Source: Antedon mediterranea (Eukaryota; Echinodermata; Crinoidea; Comatulida; Antedonidae). From it: a stretch of DNA of 64,000 nucleotides. A program made the position numbers and the translations under genes. Of this stretch, positions 31,701 through 42,561 are shown in pieces. Positions within the stretch are counted from its first letter, which is position 1; each line of letters starts with the position of its first letter. Location: contig NC_092672.1 in NCBI RefSeq assembly GCF_964355755.1, forward strand, positions 10,536,501-10,600,500, read 5' to 3'. The notes beneath the pieces are model-generated. The model made no database searches and was not told where the DNA came from. It saw only the letters and a program-made list of their open reading frames with translations.

Positions 31701-33810
31701 TCAAGCCATCCATTACTGGCCTCGAATTTGTTATGGCTGTCAGGATACAACTCCTTGGCAAAAAGAAGAGCCTTCTCTTTCAAAAGAGGACCAGAAACCG
31801 GCACGCCTTTTCTCCGCTGTTGTGTCATCCATGCATAGGAAGCCTCGTCTACCTTGGCATATGCGGCTTTTGATAAGTAGGATTTCTCCAAAAACAGACT
31901 GGGTAACTCGCATTTCGAAACAGAACTTTCTATTTCGCCACGTTTTGCCCAGATAGTGGACACAGTCGACTTGGATAAGCCAAACTGAGTTGCTACCACA
32001 AGATTCGAAAGACCTTTCCTTCGTGCTGCAATAATTTTTAATTTAGTATCAATAGAGACACTTTGACGTTTTCGCGTTGGAGCCATGATTATGAATGAAT
32101 TGATGAGTTTAAAACGGTCTTATAAACATAAAAGAATGATAAGATTGATCGTAATTTATTTTCAAATAAACGTCATTAAGGTTTTAATTCTAAATGACAA
32201 TGATGATGTTTATTCTTTGCGGCGTAATATTGTGTGTCGGCATCATTGCTGTACAGGAAGTTTGTTATCGCCGCTGTTAGACGCACAGCTACTCAATGTA
32301 GGCGGCGATTTCTTGATGTCAACAGCGCGTCAAAAGGAATGTTACAAGATAAACAACGAAAGAATGGTGATCGTTATGTTACGTTTTGCGATCTAATTAG
32401 CACTGTTAAATGACTCATACTAAGTGAAACACAAAGATTAAAACGTAAACATGTTTAATGAATAGAAAATACATATAAAGCAACATGCTACTAGGGCCTT
32501 TAATGTATCAAAATATTTTAAAATTATGACGTCATCGGTAATTTTTTACCGTACGTAAAATCGAGGGATCGTAAAATCAGGGTACGTAAAATGGAGGTTC
32601 TACTGTATATCACTTTAAAAACATTAAACCATGTCATTCCTTGTCTTAAATGTACGTTTTATGGTAAATTATGATAAAAAGTGAGAAACAATGCACTACC
32701 TAAGTAGCTCGCGGCGATCGACCTCTCGTGGACGGTCTTAGGCCTAGCCTAGCTAGGCTTAGTTTTGTAGGCCTAGCTGGTAAACTTCGGTAACGTACGA
32801 ACATCGTACGCGAGCTATATACCTAGCCTGACGTTGTATAGTTGCTGCATTAATTGTCTTTCTATTTTTGCCAGACTCCGTTGATACAAATTGGGGAAAA
32901 CCCGGTATTTTCGCTGAAAAGTTAGGAGTCTTCCATTTGTTTTGGCCCCACGATCGATCGAAAAGTGGGCGAATTACAGGTGAAAAACAAAAATATCAAT
33001 CCGCGCGCAATGCATTTTGGGATTTATAGCGGGCCGCTATAATTATTAGAATCGACTTATTTTTCACATTTTTAACCGTTTAAAGACGAAAAAAGTTATC
33101 GCAATAGGACCATATAGTATTATTTTTACATTAAATATAGTTTGTGATCTTAAATTAGATCTAAAAAACGTAGGGAATGGGGCTTTAAAATTCTTTCACA
33201 TTTGTTTTCTTTTCAGACGTTTGAAGCTTGGTGAAATGGATTTCAGTGTTAAGTGTTCTGAAATTGCTAAAGTTACTAGGGGTCTGTCTGGACGTGAGAT
33301 CTCTAAGCTTGCTGTTGCTTGGCAGGTATGGTGCCAACACTTTGATTTTGTTCTGTATGTTTTAGAATATTTATTCCCCTGCATGTCCAGCTGATTCTTG
33401 CATTGGTACTGTCCAGTGTCATAGCCAACTTCTGTAATACATTATCATATGTGTATCACATGTTAGTCCTGTATCATATGTCCTAAACTAACCCTTAACC
33501 TAACCTTCTACGATACAGGTGTCGCATGTAATACACATGTGACGGTAACACTGTATTAAATAAGTTGCTTATGATAGTAGACTATTACAGTGTGGAGAAT
33601 TGTGTAGCACATTCTAAATAGGAAACAAATGAAACATTTTATTTCGTTTTTATTATCTAGGCTAGTGGTTTTGCCTCGGAGAATGGCACGTTAACATCGG
33701 AGATGATAGACGCGCGTGTAGAGGAAGCAGTAAAACAACATGCACAGAAGGTTGAATGGCACGACAACGAGGAATCGAAATGGGAGAAAATACGACAGAC
33801 AAAAGCTTAA
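22782..33810 (+). CDS. ATAD3: ATAD3, mitochondrial AAA+ ATPase, complete (594 aa)
   Basis: Fourteen exons: 22782-23007, 23424-23500, 24020-24181, 25033-25102, 25463-25628, 25961-26030, 26231-26443, 26727-26852, 27160-27284, 27789-27840, 28623-28693, 29186-29353, 33217-33325 and 33661-33810. The total is 1785 nt, and all phases join. The start [11 protein letters not shown] and the block [19 protein letters not shown] match ATAD3 from memory. Residues about 80-240 form a charged coiled coil. Residues 258-275 are the membrane segment ([15 protein letters not shown]). The AAA domain has Walker A GPPGTGKT (359-366), Walker B LLFVDE (414-419), sensor-1 N461 and R473. Length is close to human ATAD3A (586-634). 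Known role: anchored in the inner mitochondrial membrane, linked to nucleoid and cristae organisation and cholesterol transport. Intron 12 carries a Tigger transposon and intron 10 a 56-bp tandem array. No coding defect is seen. Confidence 0.97.
26561..26695. mobile_element. MITE family A, copy 2
   Basis: In ATAD3 intron 7. It opens CTCTGTCTACACTTATCAAA and contains GATGTGCCCATATATGGG and two copies of CCATATTTGGGCA. The right end is shortened to AACTAGTTTGATA. Relatives are listed under 2065-2223. Confidence 0.75.
28260..28597. repeat. 56-bp tandem array, six copies, in ATAD3 intron 10
   Basis: Six head-to-tail copies with an exact 56-bp period (AGACTCC at 28262, 28318, 28374, 28430, 28486 and 28542). 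The last copy is degraded. Each unit ends TTAACTATTTATCATTTTAG or a close variant, which resembles a branch point plus 3' splice site. The array stops 25 bp before the true acceptor of exon 11 (28621-28622). Confidence 0.95.
29650..29770. repeat. dispersed repeat, copy 2 (first copy 570-756)
   Basis: Shared blocks are given under 570-756. It is followed by a C tract (29769-29784) and then, 65 bp on, by the Tigger element. Confidence 0.55.
29850..32605. mobile_element. Tigger/pogo-type DNA transposon, apparently full length (2756 bp)
   Basis: The left end CAGTAGAACCTCCATTTTAC and the right end GTAAAATGGAGGTTCTACTG are exact inverted repeats of at least 23 bp. TA flanks both sides (29848-29849 and 32606-32607), the duplication made by pogo/Tc1-mariner elements. 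Further inverted GTACGTAAAA blocks lie just inside. The element contains one intact transposase gene on the minus strand. It lies in ATAD3 intron 12, antisense to the host gene, and splits no exon. Confidence 0.95.
30467..32086 (-). CDS. Tigger/pogo-family transposase, intact (539 aa)
   Basis: A single uninterrupted ORF starting [18 protein letters not shown]. It encodes the enzyme that cuts and pastes the surrounding element. Residues 1-52 are a CENP-B-type helix-turn-helix. Residues about 75-140 are the second DNA-binding fold (GNGWL-type motif [14 protein letters not shown]). Residues about 170-390 are the DDE endonuclease domain. The catalytic aspartates are all present: D179 in [11 protein letters not shown]294 in [10 protein letters not shown] and D329 in [10 protein letters not shown]. 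The tail is acidic, and the last residues QTKITNFFE fit the PCNA-binding PIP-box pattern QxxIxxFF, a feature known from pogo transposase. No stop or frameshift is seen. The lack of decay suggests recent activity or a recent arrival. Domestication is less likely, because the inverted ends are intact. Confidence 0.96.
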   Translation of the reverse strand: MAPTRKRQSVSIDTKLKIIAARRKGLSNLVVATQFGLSKSTVSTIWAKRGEIESSVSKCELPSLFLEKSYLSKAAYAKVDEASYAWMTQQRRKGVPVSGPLLKEKALLFAKELYPDSHNKFEASNGWLECFKKRHGIHSLSMQGESLSANASSIEPFQAKLKMLMDAENLTRDQIFNADETGLYWKLMPSRSLVLHGEKTAKNFKTAKDRVTVMGCANASGTCKIPLTFVHKPAKPRCFKNINMDRLPVDYYSQKNAWMDSTIFKKWFFENFVPRARCFCRENNIPEKIVLLLDNAPAHPSEEVLTTEDGAFLVMFLPPNTTSLIQPMDQGVLEPLKRRYKKNLLRHILCQIDTPIPEAVKQLTIKDAVYWIADAWESATEENLKRSWNKLLKNVEERVEQPENEADDQTAPDEVEDRNIFETMFQELGASENMMSVDEWLAEDAEDPGHQWLTDEEIVDEFGTSSVSSDEEEQEEEQGENTRRVKPEQAFEALGVVVEWFEQMQKDPCHVRQIRRWRDEAAQMRAASLNQTKITNFFE

Positions 33811-35966
33811 CAGGGACGACCGGTACATAGTAGGTTTGATGGTTAGAAGACTGCCGTCCAAGATTAGATTGCACAGCTGATGGAGGCCTAGAGATATTGC
33901 AAAGTTAGTGTATTGAAATCATGGTATTCACATGGAGTACTCTCCTATGTAGACATGACCAAGGTCAGTGACCTTTTACCAAATTTTGTTTTTGTACAGC
34001 CACAAAATGTCAATGACAACTAATGCGCTGTCTGATGGACTTAAAAGGCAACATATTTGGAGGCTGATCGCCTTAGTTTGAAATTTACATTTTTAGTGAC
34101 AAAAAATAATCATTACCATTTGCGATTGTTACAATTTGCCAAGATGTTTAATTTTGCAGTTGAACATAATTTATCCACTGATTCACTGAATTGAATATGG
34201 AATGCATGAGATTGAGGGATGTCTTGTTTGGTGATGAATTAATATTTTATTCACTTTTACATCATATTGATGGTTATCAGATTGTTTGAATAGAGGGAAT
34301 ACTTTAGTATGGCCGCTCTACTATTAATGCTTGCCACTCAACCAATATCTGATTTGTATATTACTATATTGAAAGGTAGGATTTTTAAAATTAGCTACAG
34401 AGCTTATTATAGTTGAAAAGCAAGAAAAAGTATCTTTATTCAGAGTCTATAGAGATATGCAATTCAACCAGTATTAAGAATTAATCTTTTATTTATGCTG
34501 CTTTTACAGTCGTGATTCGATTACACTTGCTAACAGTAGGCAGGATTTTTGTTAAGGATCTAGATAAGAGAAAAATTGTAAAGACTACTAAGTATGCACA
34601 TGAAAGAAAACACTGTAGCTGAGACCAAAACCAAAAAAGACAAAATAGTCTGCCTGAACAAAATCCTTGAGTGCTGTTCACACTAGCTGTGGTGAACACC
34701 AGTTATTACACTTTTTACTTAATGCAACGTATTCATGGGATGCATTATCAAACAAATATCTAAACATAATAAATTATTATAGATACTTTGTGCAATATTT
34801 AAGATAACATTTTATCAAAAACATTGTCAAAGTGATCGTTTGAATAAAAGAAATTATATAAACTAAAAATGATTTCGTGAGATCTGTGATTCAATCGAAA
34901 CAAAATGCTTACAATTTGTTTTCTTGATTCCCACTAAGAAAAAAAAAACTCTTGTCATTTCCATTTTGCAAGTAGTTGAATCATCACTGTTGCGATGTAA
35001 AAAGGAGATGTTGAATATACGTCTGCAGCACTATGCTTACATCGTCTGTTCCCACGTATGACACGGCAGGTTATGTTCTCACTGCACTTTGCATCCACGT
35101 TCTTGCGTGTCAGTGGGAACCAAGCTTTAACTTCGAGTATTAACCAACATATGGACACAATTGCTTAAAACTACATAGACTTTGTGTTCTTTTATGGAAT
35201 GCTATTTTTATTTCTTTACATCAATTCCGGATTGCATTCATCCAGCATAGGTGTAGTTATGACACGCTATGTGTGCCAAAATGCTTTTCATTTTATTAAT
35301 ATTAATACTACTCGCTGTCTAGAACCTACTGCCCATAATGACAGTGTACGTCAGTCACTCTGATTACATTTTTATATGAATTTAAAGAGTTATTTCTGAA
35401 ATCAAATAAATGAATAATTTATTTATTTGACATGTCCATAAGGCAATAACTTACTAATGACCTTTGAAATGTGAAAACACATACTGCATGTGCATTATTT
35501 ATTACATACTATCTTTTAAGCCTCTCCATGGTTGTAGTACCCATATCTGATCAATAGATATAGAAAAAACACATTACCAGATATCATTACATACAGCAGT
35601 ATAATGCTAGAATGTATACAGTACCTCTATGATTATTCCAAACCCATTTCTGATCAAATAGAACAAACATATTAGGTCCAGATATATTATCACATACAGC
35701 AGCATCTATGATGATTGCATTACCCATATCTGATCAAATAGGCAGAAATGAACACATAACCGTGCATACAATTCATTTTGACATAGGCCTACTAAATATT
35801 GCTAAATCGTTTCATGTCCGCCATGGATATTATTAATGACACTAAATTGCTATAGTGGTGTAGAACACAAAGGATAATAGACAAAGATAATAACTAATGT
35901 TATATATACAAAAATATAACATACATAAAGAATCTCTGCGTGAACAAAATCCTTTTAAAAAAGGTG
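33811..35966. other. ATAD3 3' untranslated region and flank
   Basis: No coding exon was recognised. Possible AATAAA signals lie at 34768-34773 and 34843-34848, which would give a 3' untranslated region of about 1 kb. This is not proven. A piece of foldback family B (GTGTCAGTGGGAACCAAGCTTTA, ending near 35129) follows. Confidence 0.5.
34843..34848 (+). promoter_or_regulatory. candidate poly(A) signal for ATAD3
   Basis: AATAAA about 1.0 kb after the ATAD3 stop. Another lies at 34768-34773. AATAAA is common by chance in this AT-rich DNA. Confidence 0.3.
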
Positions 35967-38900
35967 CTATTCATAGCTGTAGTAATTATTTGTTATTAAA
36001 TTCATGAATGTAAATCCCATTATAAACCAGGGACTCTTCCCTGTGTAAACTAACACCTTTGCCGATTTATTTCCGAATTCGGCACACATAGGATAATGCT
36101 CAGTCCTAAAAATGTTTGTGCTCCGAAGCATGCCGATCATGGATATTGCTGTGCATCATACGGGTTATGACAAGGATACAACAATAAGCCGCTAATCAAC
36201 AGAAAGAGCACTTGATTTTAGTAGACTTACTTCTAACAGACATTACTGTACGTTCCATGCATGTCTTCATCTGTAATAAAAACATAACATTCACTTTTAA
36301 GTGGATTGCTTTTTATATAAGTGTTGCCTGTTGCCACTAAGAGATTGTATTATATCTGCATGTTTATTATAATAACGGAAGTGACGTGTGTAGACCATCG
36401 ATCGTCTCCATTTTGACCATTTATCAGTCGTCATGACATCTTTTTGTCGTCTTCGCCATTTACGAATAATCACACCATAATATGATATCACTGTCGCCAA
36501 ATTTTGTTTATGGAACAACAATCGTCATAATCACGGTCGCCGTCTAATGCAAAGTATTACCTGTCGCATCTTTGCCTAATCATGATCAACGTCGTCGAGT
36601 TGACCATGAAGTATTAAACAGCAGTCGTCACGGCGGGACACTGTACGACGTCGGGGAATTAACCATTCACACCAGATAACCGTCGTCTTAATCTTTATGG
36701 TCGCCAATGTCGTCACCTTAGCCACTATCATAGTCACCGTCGTCGTCATAATTAGCATCGTCGCCGTCTTTACAATTACCAACCAGCTGTCATAATACCC
36801 TTTGTCGTTACCAGTCTTAATCATTATTAGGAATCTTTCGATTTGCGACGACCACCGAAGACCGACGACGAACCCAGGTCAATCGGTTTGTCGTGTTGGT
36901 CGTCGCCTGACATAAAAACCACCAACCGTACGCACACACACGTCCACACACGTCCACACATTCCCGCATGTGCTGATGTACTAACATGTCGGAGTAAGCA
37001 TTCGTTTTCAATTCATTTTCATTTAGTTTATTATTAAAGCGTGGTTCCCACTAGAACGCAACGCAGCGATGTATCGACGCAAAGTGCTGTATTGCGTCAC
37101 AAGTGGGAACCGACGACGCAACAGTGCTGCAAACATCACAAGTTTGATTTCATTTCACGCAGGCGGGGGCAAACACAATTATTGGAATGGTATTTTCGTA
37201 GGTTTCGGTACGTTGCGTCGCTAGTGGGAACCAAGCTTTACCTCGTTTCGGAACGACAGACGATTATCAACACAAACTGAATGTTATCATTAGTTCAAAC
37301 GTACCTTATTTCTCCAATTTCTGATGCAAGCTAAAATACAACTACCGGTGCCGACGAGAATCACCATGGTGATGATTATCCAAAACCACCATCGTCGGAC
37401 ATCTGCAAAAAAAAATATCCCCAAAATGTAACAAGTAAACTATTAACATCGCCTATTGACCAAATTTGACTTTTGCTTGTGTGATTTTCATACCATTTGG
37501 TTAGAAGATTAACGTCACGAAGAAGTACCCATTTACTGTACGTATGTCGTGGGCGTATCCATAAAGTGCTATTAAAGCTTGGTTCCCACTAGCAACGCAA
37601 CCTATGCAACGTAAGAAAATGCCCTTCCACTCATTGTGTTTGCCCCCGCCTGCGTGAAATCAAACCTACGATGTTTGCAGCACTTTACGTCGTCGGTTCC
37701 CACTTGTGATTACGCAATAGGGCACGTTCCGTCGATACGGCGTTGCGTCCTAGTGAGAACCACGCTTAAATTACATGTTCCAAGAATAAATAATAGTCGG
37801 TAGCTCTGCCTAGTAATAATATTGAAACTGTAAAGCTTGGTTCCCACTAGAACGTAACGCAAGGACGTAAACGCAACGTAAGCGTGTTGACCAATGACAA
37901 GCGAAGTTATAGACAGTTAGCAATCACAAGCGAATAAGACATCGCTTGTGATTGGTCAATTCACTTGCGTTGCGTTACGTCCTTGTGTTGCGTCGCTAGT
38001 GGCAACCACGTTTAATTAAGATTTTATATTTTTTATTAACTTGTTGGTTTGGCGGACCGACGATGAGATGTCCGAACCAATAGAAATAAATGTTACCCTC
38101 CTTAACCGCCCTTGTTATATTTAGGCATCAGCAGACATACGCGAATGTTGACAATGTGAATCATCTTCACTACCGTATTTCAACAAAATCAAGCCTAACC
38201 ACAACAACTGCCCCACTTTCATCGCCTTCCTTTTGCCACATCCAAACCATTATCTAATTACCATAACAGTCGGTCATTAGATATGGATCACCATGAAGGA
38301 AATAACAATGACATTAGTATACACTTGATATTGATTCTCCGGAAAACGCCCTTTTCAGCATTGTTTCTTTTAATATCCAAATCAAATAAATGCTATACAA
38401 TGGTTGCATAAATGTAATTATCTTTATACCGCCATATCATGCATCGTATAGAGTTCTACATGGTTTCTAGGAAAGACTTCCAATGTATTTTAAAACATAG
38501 GCCTAAAGTACAATACCAGTCATTTTGATACCGCACTATCAACCCTCCCCTTCCGAATCTAACACCCCCCCCCCCCCCCATTAGTGCTTCTCGGTTCGAT
38601 TGAAATGTAGTTCAGTTCCAGTCATTTTGATATAGGGTCTATAGGCCTATGTATGTAGGACTATGTATGCGTGCAATAACCAAAATGTGTATAGCGGACC
38701 GCGAACATACGTGCAAACATTCTCCTTCAATAAGATGCATATTAAACAAACGTCCTCTAGAGAGATCGAATGTTGGGGAAGGGGGGTTAAGAAAGATGAA
38801 GTGGAGTCCTCAAGATTAGAAAACCTTTCCAGAAAGCCCCTCATGCATGCGATGCACATCAGTACAGTACTAAAGTATAGCCACCACAACACCAGTACAT

Positions 38901-39082
38901 TTATATATTGCAATCTAAATTGATAGATTAAAACAGTAGCCTAAAATTTGATAATAGATTGATAAATTACCTCTTTCACTGATATCTGGAAGGGAAACAC
39001 CGAATATAGGTGGTGGATAAACACACGTACACTCCACATTCCTGATAGTGTTCACGTCCCAGCACACACCTGCCTGAGTCAT
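35967..39082 (-). CDS. probable small single-pass membrane protein (unknown family)
   Basis: Minus-strand exons are 39082-38971 (from ATG), 37402-37305, 36270-36231 and, with doubt, 36148-35967 (stop TAG). The first three have good AG/GT borders and matching phases (1, 0, 1). The first encodes a short region with three cysteines and a proline run (VECTCVYPPPIFG). The second encodes RRWWFWIIITMVILVGTGS, a clear membrane helix with aromatic residues on one side and CIRNWRNK basic residues on the other, which suggests the C-terminal side is cytoplasmic. The Cys-rich stretch, WWFW and helix order recalls small type I proteins such as the WBP1/VOPP1 group, but no PPxY motif is seen, so I do not assign it. 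The reading frame stays open upstream of the ATG to about 39153. A signal peptide exon further upstream is possible. The last exon lacks a good pyrimidine tract. Confidence 0.5.
36400..36830. repeat. GTCGTC/CGTCGT-rich degenerate tract
   Basis: Many GTCGTC, GTCGCC and CGTCGT words are spaced every 10-25 bp among AT-rich DNA, inside the intron between the 37305 and 36270 exons. No exact period was found. It is probably a decayed simple repeat. Confidence 0.5.
37037..37240. mobile_element. foldback MITE family B, copy
   Basis: It opens AAGCGTGGTTCCCACTAG and closes CTAGTGGGAACCAAGCTTTA. Inside, GCGTCACAAGTGGGAACCGACGACGC gives a second set of the same motif. It ends 65 bp before the membrane-helix exon (37305). 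Confidence 0.8.
37575..37768. mobile_element. foldback MITE family B, copy
   Basis: It opens AAGCTTGGTTCCCACTAGC and closes CTAGTGAGAACCACGCTTAA. It has the same internal block as the 37037 copy in the opposite orientation (GTCGTCGGTTCCCACTTGTG). Confidence 0.8.
37833..38012. mobile_element. foldback MITE family B, long-stem copy
   Basis: It opens AAGCTTGGTTCCCACTAGAAC, continues with GCAACGTAAGCG and ACAAGCGAAGTTATAGACAG, and closes with inverted counterparts (CGCTTGTGATTGGTCAATTC, TTGCGTTGCGTTACG). TAA flanks both ends, fitting a 3-bp duplication. Confidence 0.8.
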
Positions 39083-39807
39083 GGGAATATCTTGCGTCTT
39101 CGATAAATAGCTTACCGTTGCTGCAGTCTGATTTTCAGACTGTATATACCACAGTAGGCTTTACTCAGTCGGCGACTATTATTATTTATCGGCGCATTTA
39201 ATCAATATTCATCGCATTCATTCATGACATTTCTTCCCCTCGTTTTCACAAAATTGATGGTAGGTGGATAATGAAATTGGCACTCCACGCGTAATTTGAA
39301 CGTCTGAATTTACACTCGTAGTATTAATATATACTTAGACCAAGCAAAGCGGTTCGACACAGCGGTAGGTCGTCTCTCGTCTGATGACGTATTTAACACA
39401 GCCACAGGTTTCTTTTTGCTCTACTACTCTTGGCGTGTATGATATTTGAATGAAAATTAGGCCTATATAGGCTACTTGCAGTAGTACTAGTAAAATAGCA
39501 ATTTTAATATGGATTCTTGTGCGTAGGTCTATAATGACCTTTCTTTCGTTTACATACAGCTTGCTCAGCTATTGTGTTCTATACAGTTTGAATAAGATTA
39601 GCATAATGGTTAGCTCATTCATGTTCTTTTGTGTGCGATTAAATACGAGTTATAGCAACGTACGTACGATTACAAAGAAGATGAATTCCACGAAGGCTTT
39701 TAAATTAATAATTCATAAATAAAAACGGTTGGAAAACAATAATAAATACTGGCCTGTTCAATAGACAACAGCTTGAATTTATTTTTATTTATTTGCATTA
39801 ATATTAA

Positions 39808-39844
39808 CTAGATGGCACGCTCGCTTCGCTCGCGTACCATCTAG
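39808..39844. repeat. 37-nt hairpin CTAGATGG...CCATCTAG
   Basis: CTAGATGGCACGC and GCGTACCATCTAG are inverted with one mismatch around an 11-base CG-rich loop (TCGCTTCGCTC). It is compact and isolated in AT-rich DNA. Confidence 0.75.
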
Positions 39845-40383
39845 GTCGTGCCCACAGATGGTTCTCGAATACACAGTATTTCCAGCGAGAAAAAAATGGA
39901 GATTTCAAATGTACGTACCGCAGGACTATAACACATTGTCGTTTACAGAAACGAATAAATATACACAATGATTTATGTAGTCAACCAAAATTAGCACCCT
40001 GGGAATTACTTCCGAGAGAGAAACAAAATGAGTCAAATTTTTTTATTTGGACTCATTTAAACAAACCCAATTTGTGTTTTGTATGTAACATTAAGGGTTG
40101 AGGGATGGGGGAAGAAGATAGGTACAAAGAGGAAACATTTTAAAATATATTCTTATCCACTCAGTAACGAAATATTGTTTTTAATGTTTTATAGGCCTAT
40201 AAATAATATACCACTAAATACAGTAAAACATTTACGATTTAATACGGTACTTTGTTAAAACTCTCACTGTCATAGTCGATTGAAATAGTAAAGTACATGT
40301 AACGATACACCACTACGACGTTTATATATTTTTAAATTATTAATTAATACAAACGTTGAGAAGCAACTGTCAGTAATAACGTT

Positions 40384-40915
40384 TATTTATTTGTATATTA
40401 TATGTTTATAATCTAACAGTAGGGCCTACCCACACTCACAGTAATAAAGTTTATTTTTATATATTTTTATATTACATCTAACAGTACCAACACTCACAGT
40501 AAGAAATTTGCGATTCAAATTGCGATCAAAAGTGGTTAATACCTTAACAGTATTGTACAGCATTGCAATACTATTCATGTTTATTCTCCAAGGGGGCCCA
40601 TAAATCTAAATCTAAATCTATACCTCATGGTTAAACCAAATAATTTGGAATGTTTATTTGTATATTATATGTTTATAATCTAACAGTAGGGCCTACCCAC
40701 ACTCACAGTAATAAAGTTTATTTGTATATATTTTTATATTACATCTAACAGTACCAACACTCACAGTAAGAAATTTGCGATTCAAATTGCGATCAAAAGT
40801 GGTTAATACCTTAACAGTATTGTACAGCATTGCAATACTATTTATGTTTATTCTCCAAGGGGGCCCATAAATCTAAATCTATACCTGTATGGTTAAACCA
40901 AATAATTTGGAATGT
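40384..40915. repeat. tandem duplication, 267-bp period, two copies
   Basis: TTGTATATTATATGTTTATA at 40391 recurs at 40658, and the following sequence stays nearly identical to TAATTTGGAATGT. Each copy also contains an internal repeat of TCTAACAGTA...CACTCACAGTAA. The high identity points to a recent event. Confidence 0.92.
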
Positions 40916-41533
40916 TCCATTCATCACAAATCAATACATTTCTAAAAACGTATATTAAATGTATCAAAATAGTATTTTTTAAAGAAAATCGGCCTGTCTT
41001 CAACATTATGATGCTGTACTCGAACTGTTCAACCGGTTTTCAGCTATTAAAAACAATTATCGTAGGAGGAGATAGGAAAATGCGAAGCCTCCTCGCATTT
41101 TTGTGGCGGGTATTTTTCAAGATGGACATCCATTAGACAGTGTATACCACGATCGGAAAACACCCCTATTTGGGGCAAATCGTTGAACCTAAATTCGTTT
41201 TAATCGTCAATAACTAATTATCTAACTTAATTTAATTAGTAAACAGGGTTACATCAGGTGGTTAAAATCAGTACCGAAAGTACGAACCAACTTTATATAC
41301 CATCGAGTAAAAATTCTAGAAGTAAGGCGCGATTTACCGAATTTTGCCCTTACGTAAATTTATATATAGATATATATAGATTCCGAGGTCCTCTTAACAT
41401 AACAAAATTAATCTTACGAAATTATGCCTAAATGGTAGCTTCGGGTTTAAACAATCCATTGTTTATATCCTTTTGTAAATATCAACCTTTGCAACAACAT
41501 TGATAATACACTAACAATTGGTTTAAACTTAAT

Positions 41534-42561
41534 AAAGCTTAGTTCCCACTTGCGACGCAACGTAACGCAATCTACGCAACGTAATAAAATGCCCTTCTAA
41601 TAATTGTGTTTTCCCCCGCCTGCGTGAAATCAAACCTGCGATGTTTGCAGCACTTTTATTTTGCGTCGTCGGTTCTTCCCACTTGTGATTACGCAATACA
41701 GCACTTTGCGTCAATACGTCACTGCGTTGCGTTCTAGTGGGTGCTTTAAAGCTTGGTTCCCACTAGAACGCAACGCAAGGACGTAAACGCAACGCAAGCG
41801 TTTTAAAGCGTGGTTCCCACTAGCGACGCAACACAAGGACGTAACGCAACGCAAGTGAATTGACCAATCACAAGCGATGGCTTATTCGCTTGTGATTGCT
41901 AACTGTCTATAACTTCGCTTGTCATTGGTTAAAACGCTTGCATTGCGTTTACGTCCTTGCGTTATGTTCTAGTGGGAACCAAGCTTTACCAATGACAAGC
42001 GAAGTTATAGACAGCTAGTTAGCAATCACAAGCGAATAAGCGTTGTTCCCCTAGCGACGCAACGCAAGGACGTAACGCAACGCAAGTGAATTGACCAATC
42101 AAAAGCGATGGCTTATTCGCTTGTGATTGCTAAAGCGTGGTTCCCACTAGCGACGTAACGCAAGGACGTAAACGCAACGCAAGCGTTTTAACCAATGACA
42201 AGCGAAGTTATAGACAGTTACTTGTGATTGGTCAATTCACTTGCGTTGCGTTACGTCCTTGCGTTGCGTCGCTAGTGGGAACCACGCTTTACTGTCTATA
42301 ACTTCGCTTGTCATTGGTTAAGCTTGGTTCCCACTAGAACGTAACGCAAGGACGTAAACGCAACGAAAGCGTTTTAACCAATGGCAAGCGAAGTTTTTAT
42401 AGACAGTTAGCAATCACAAGCGAATAAGCCATCGCTTGTGATTGGTCAATTCACTTGCGTTGCGTTACGTCCTTGTGTTGCGTCGCTAGTGGGAACCACG
42501 CTTTAAAACGCTTGCTTTGCGTTTACGTCCTTGCGTTACGTTCTAGTGGGAACCAAGCTTA
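41534..42561. mobile_element. cluster of nested/tandem foldback MITE family B copies
   Basis: About 1 kb is built almost only from family B modules in both orientations: AAGCTTGGTTCCCACTAG, ACGCAACGCAAGGACGTAA, CAAGCGAAGTTATAGACAG, CACAAGCGAATAAGCC, and their reverse complements. CTAGTGGGAACC and GGTTCCCACTAG ends appear many times. This means at least five partial or complete units inserted into or beside each other. Several long stems could form. Non-coding. Confidence 0.88.

Noticed and set aside
31044-31873. Plus-strand ORFs of 96 and 66 codons inside the Tigger element
   Set aside because: They are shadows of the transposase gene on the opposite strand.
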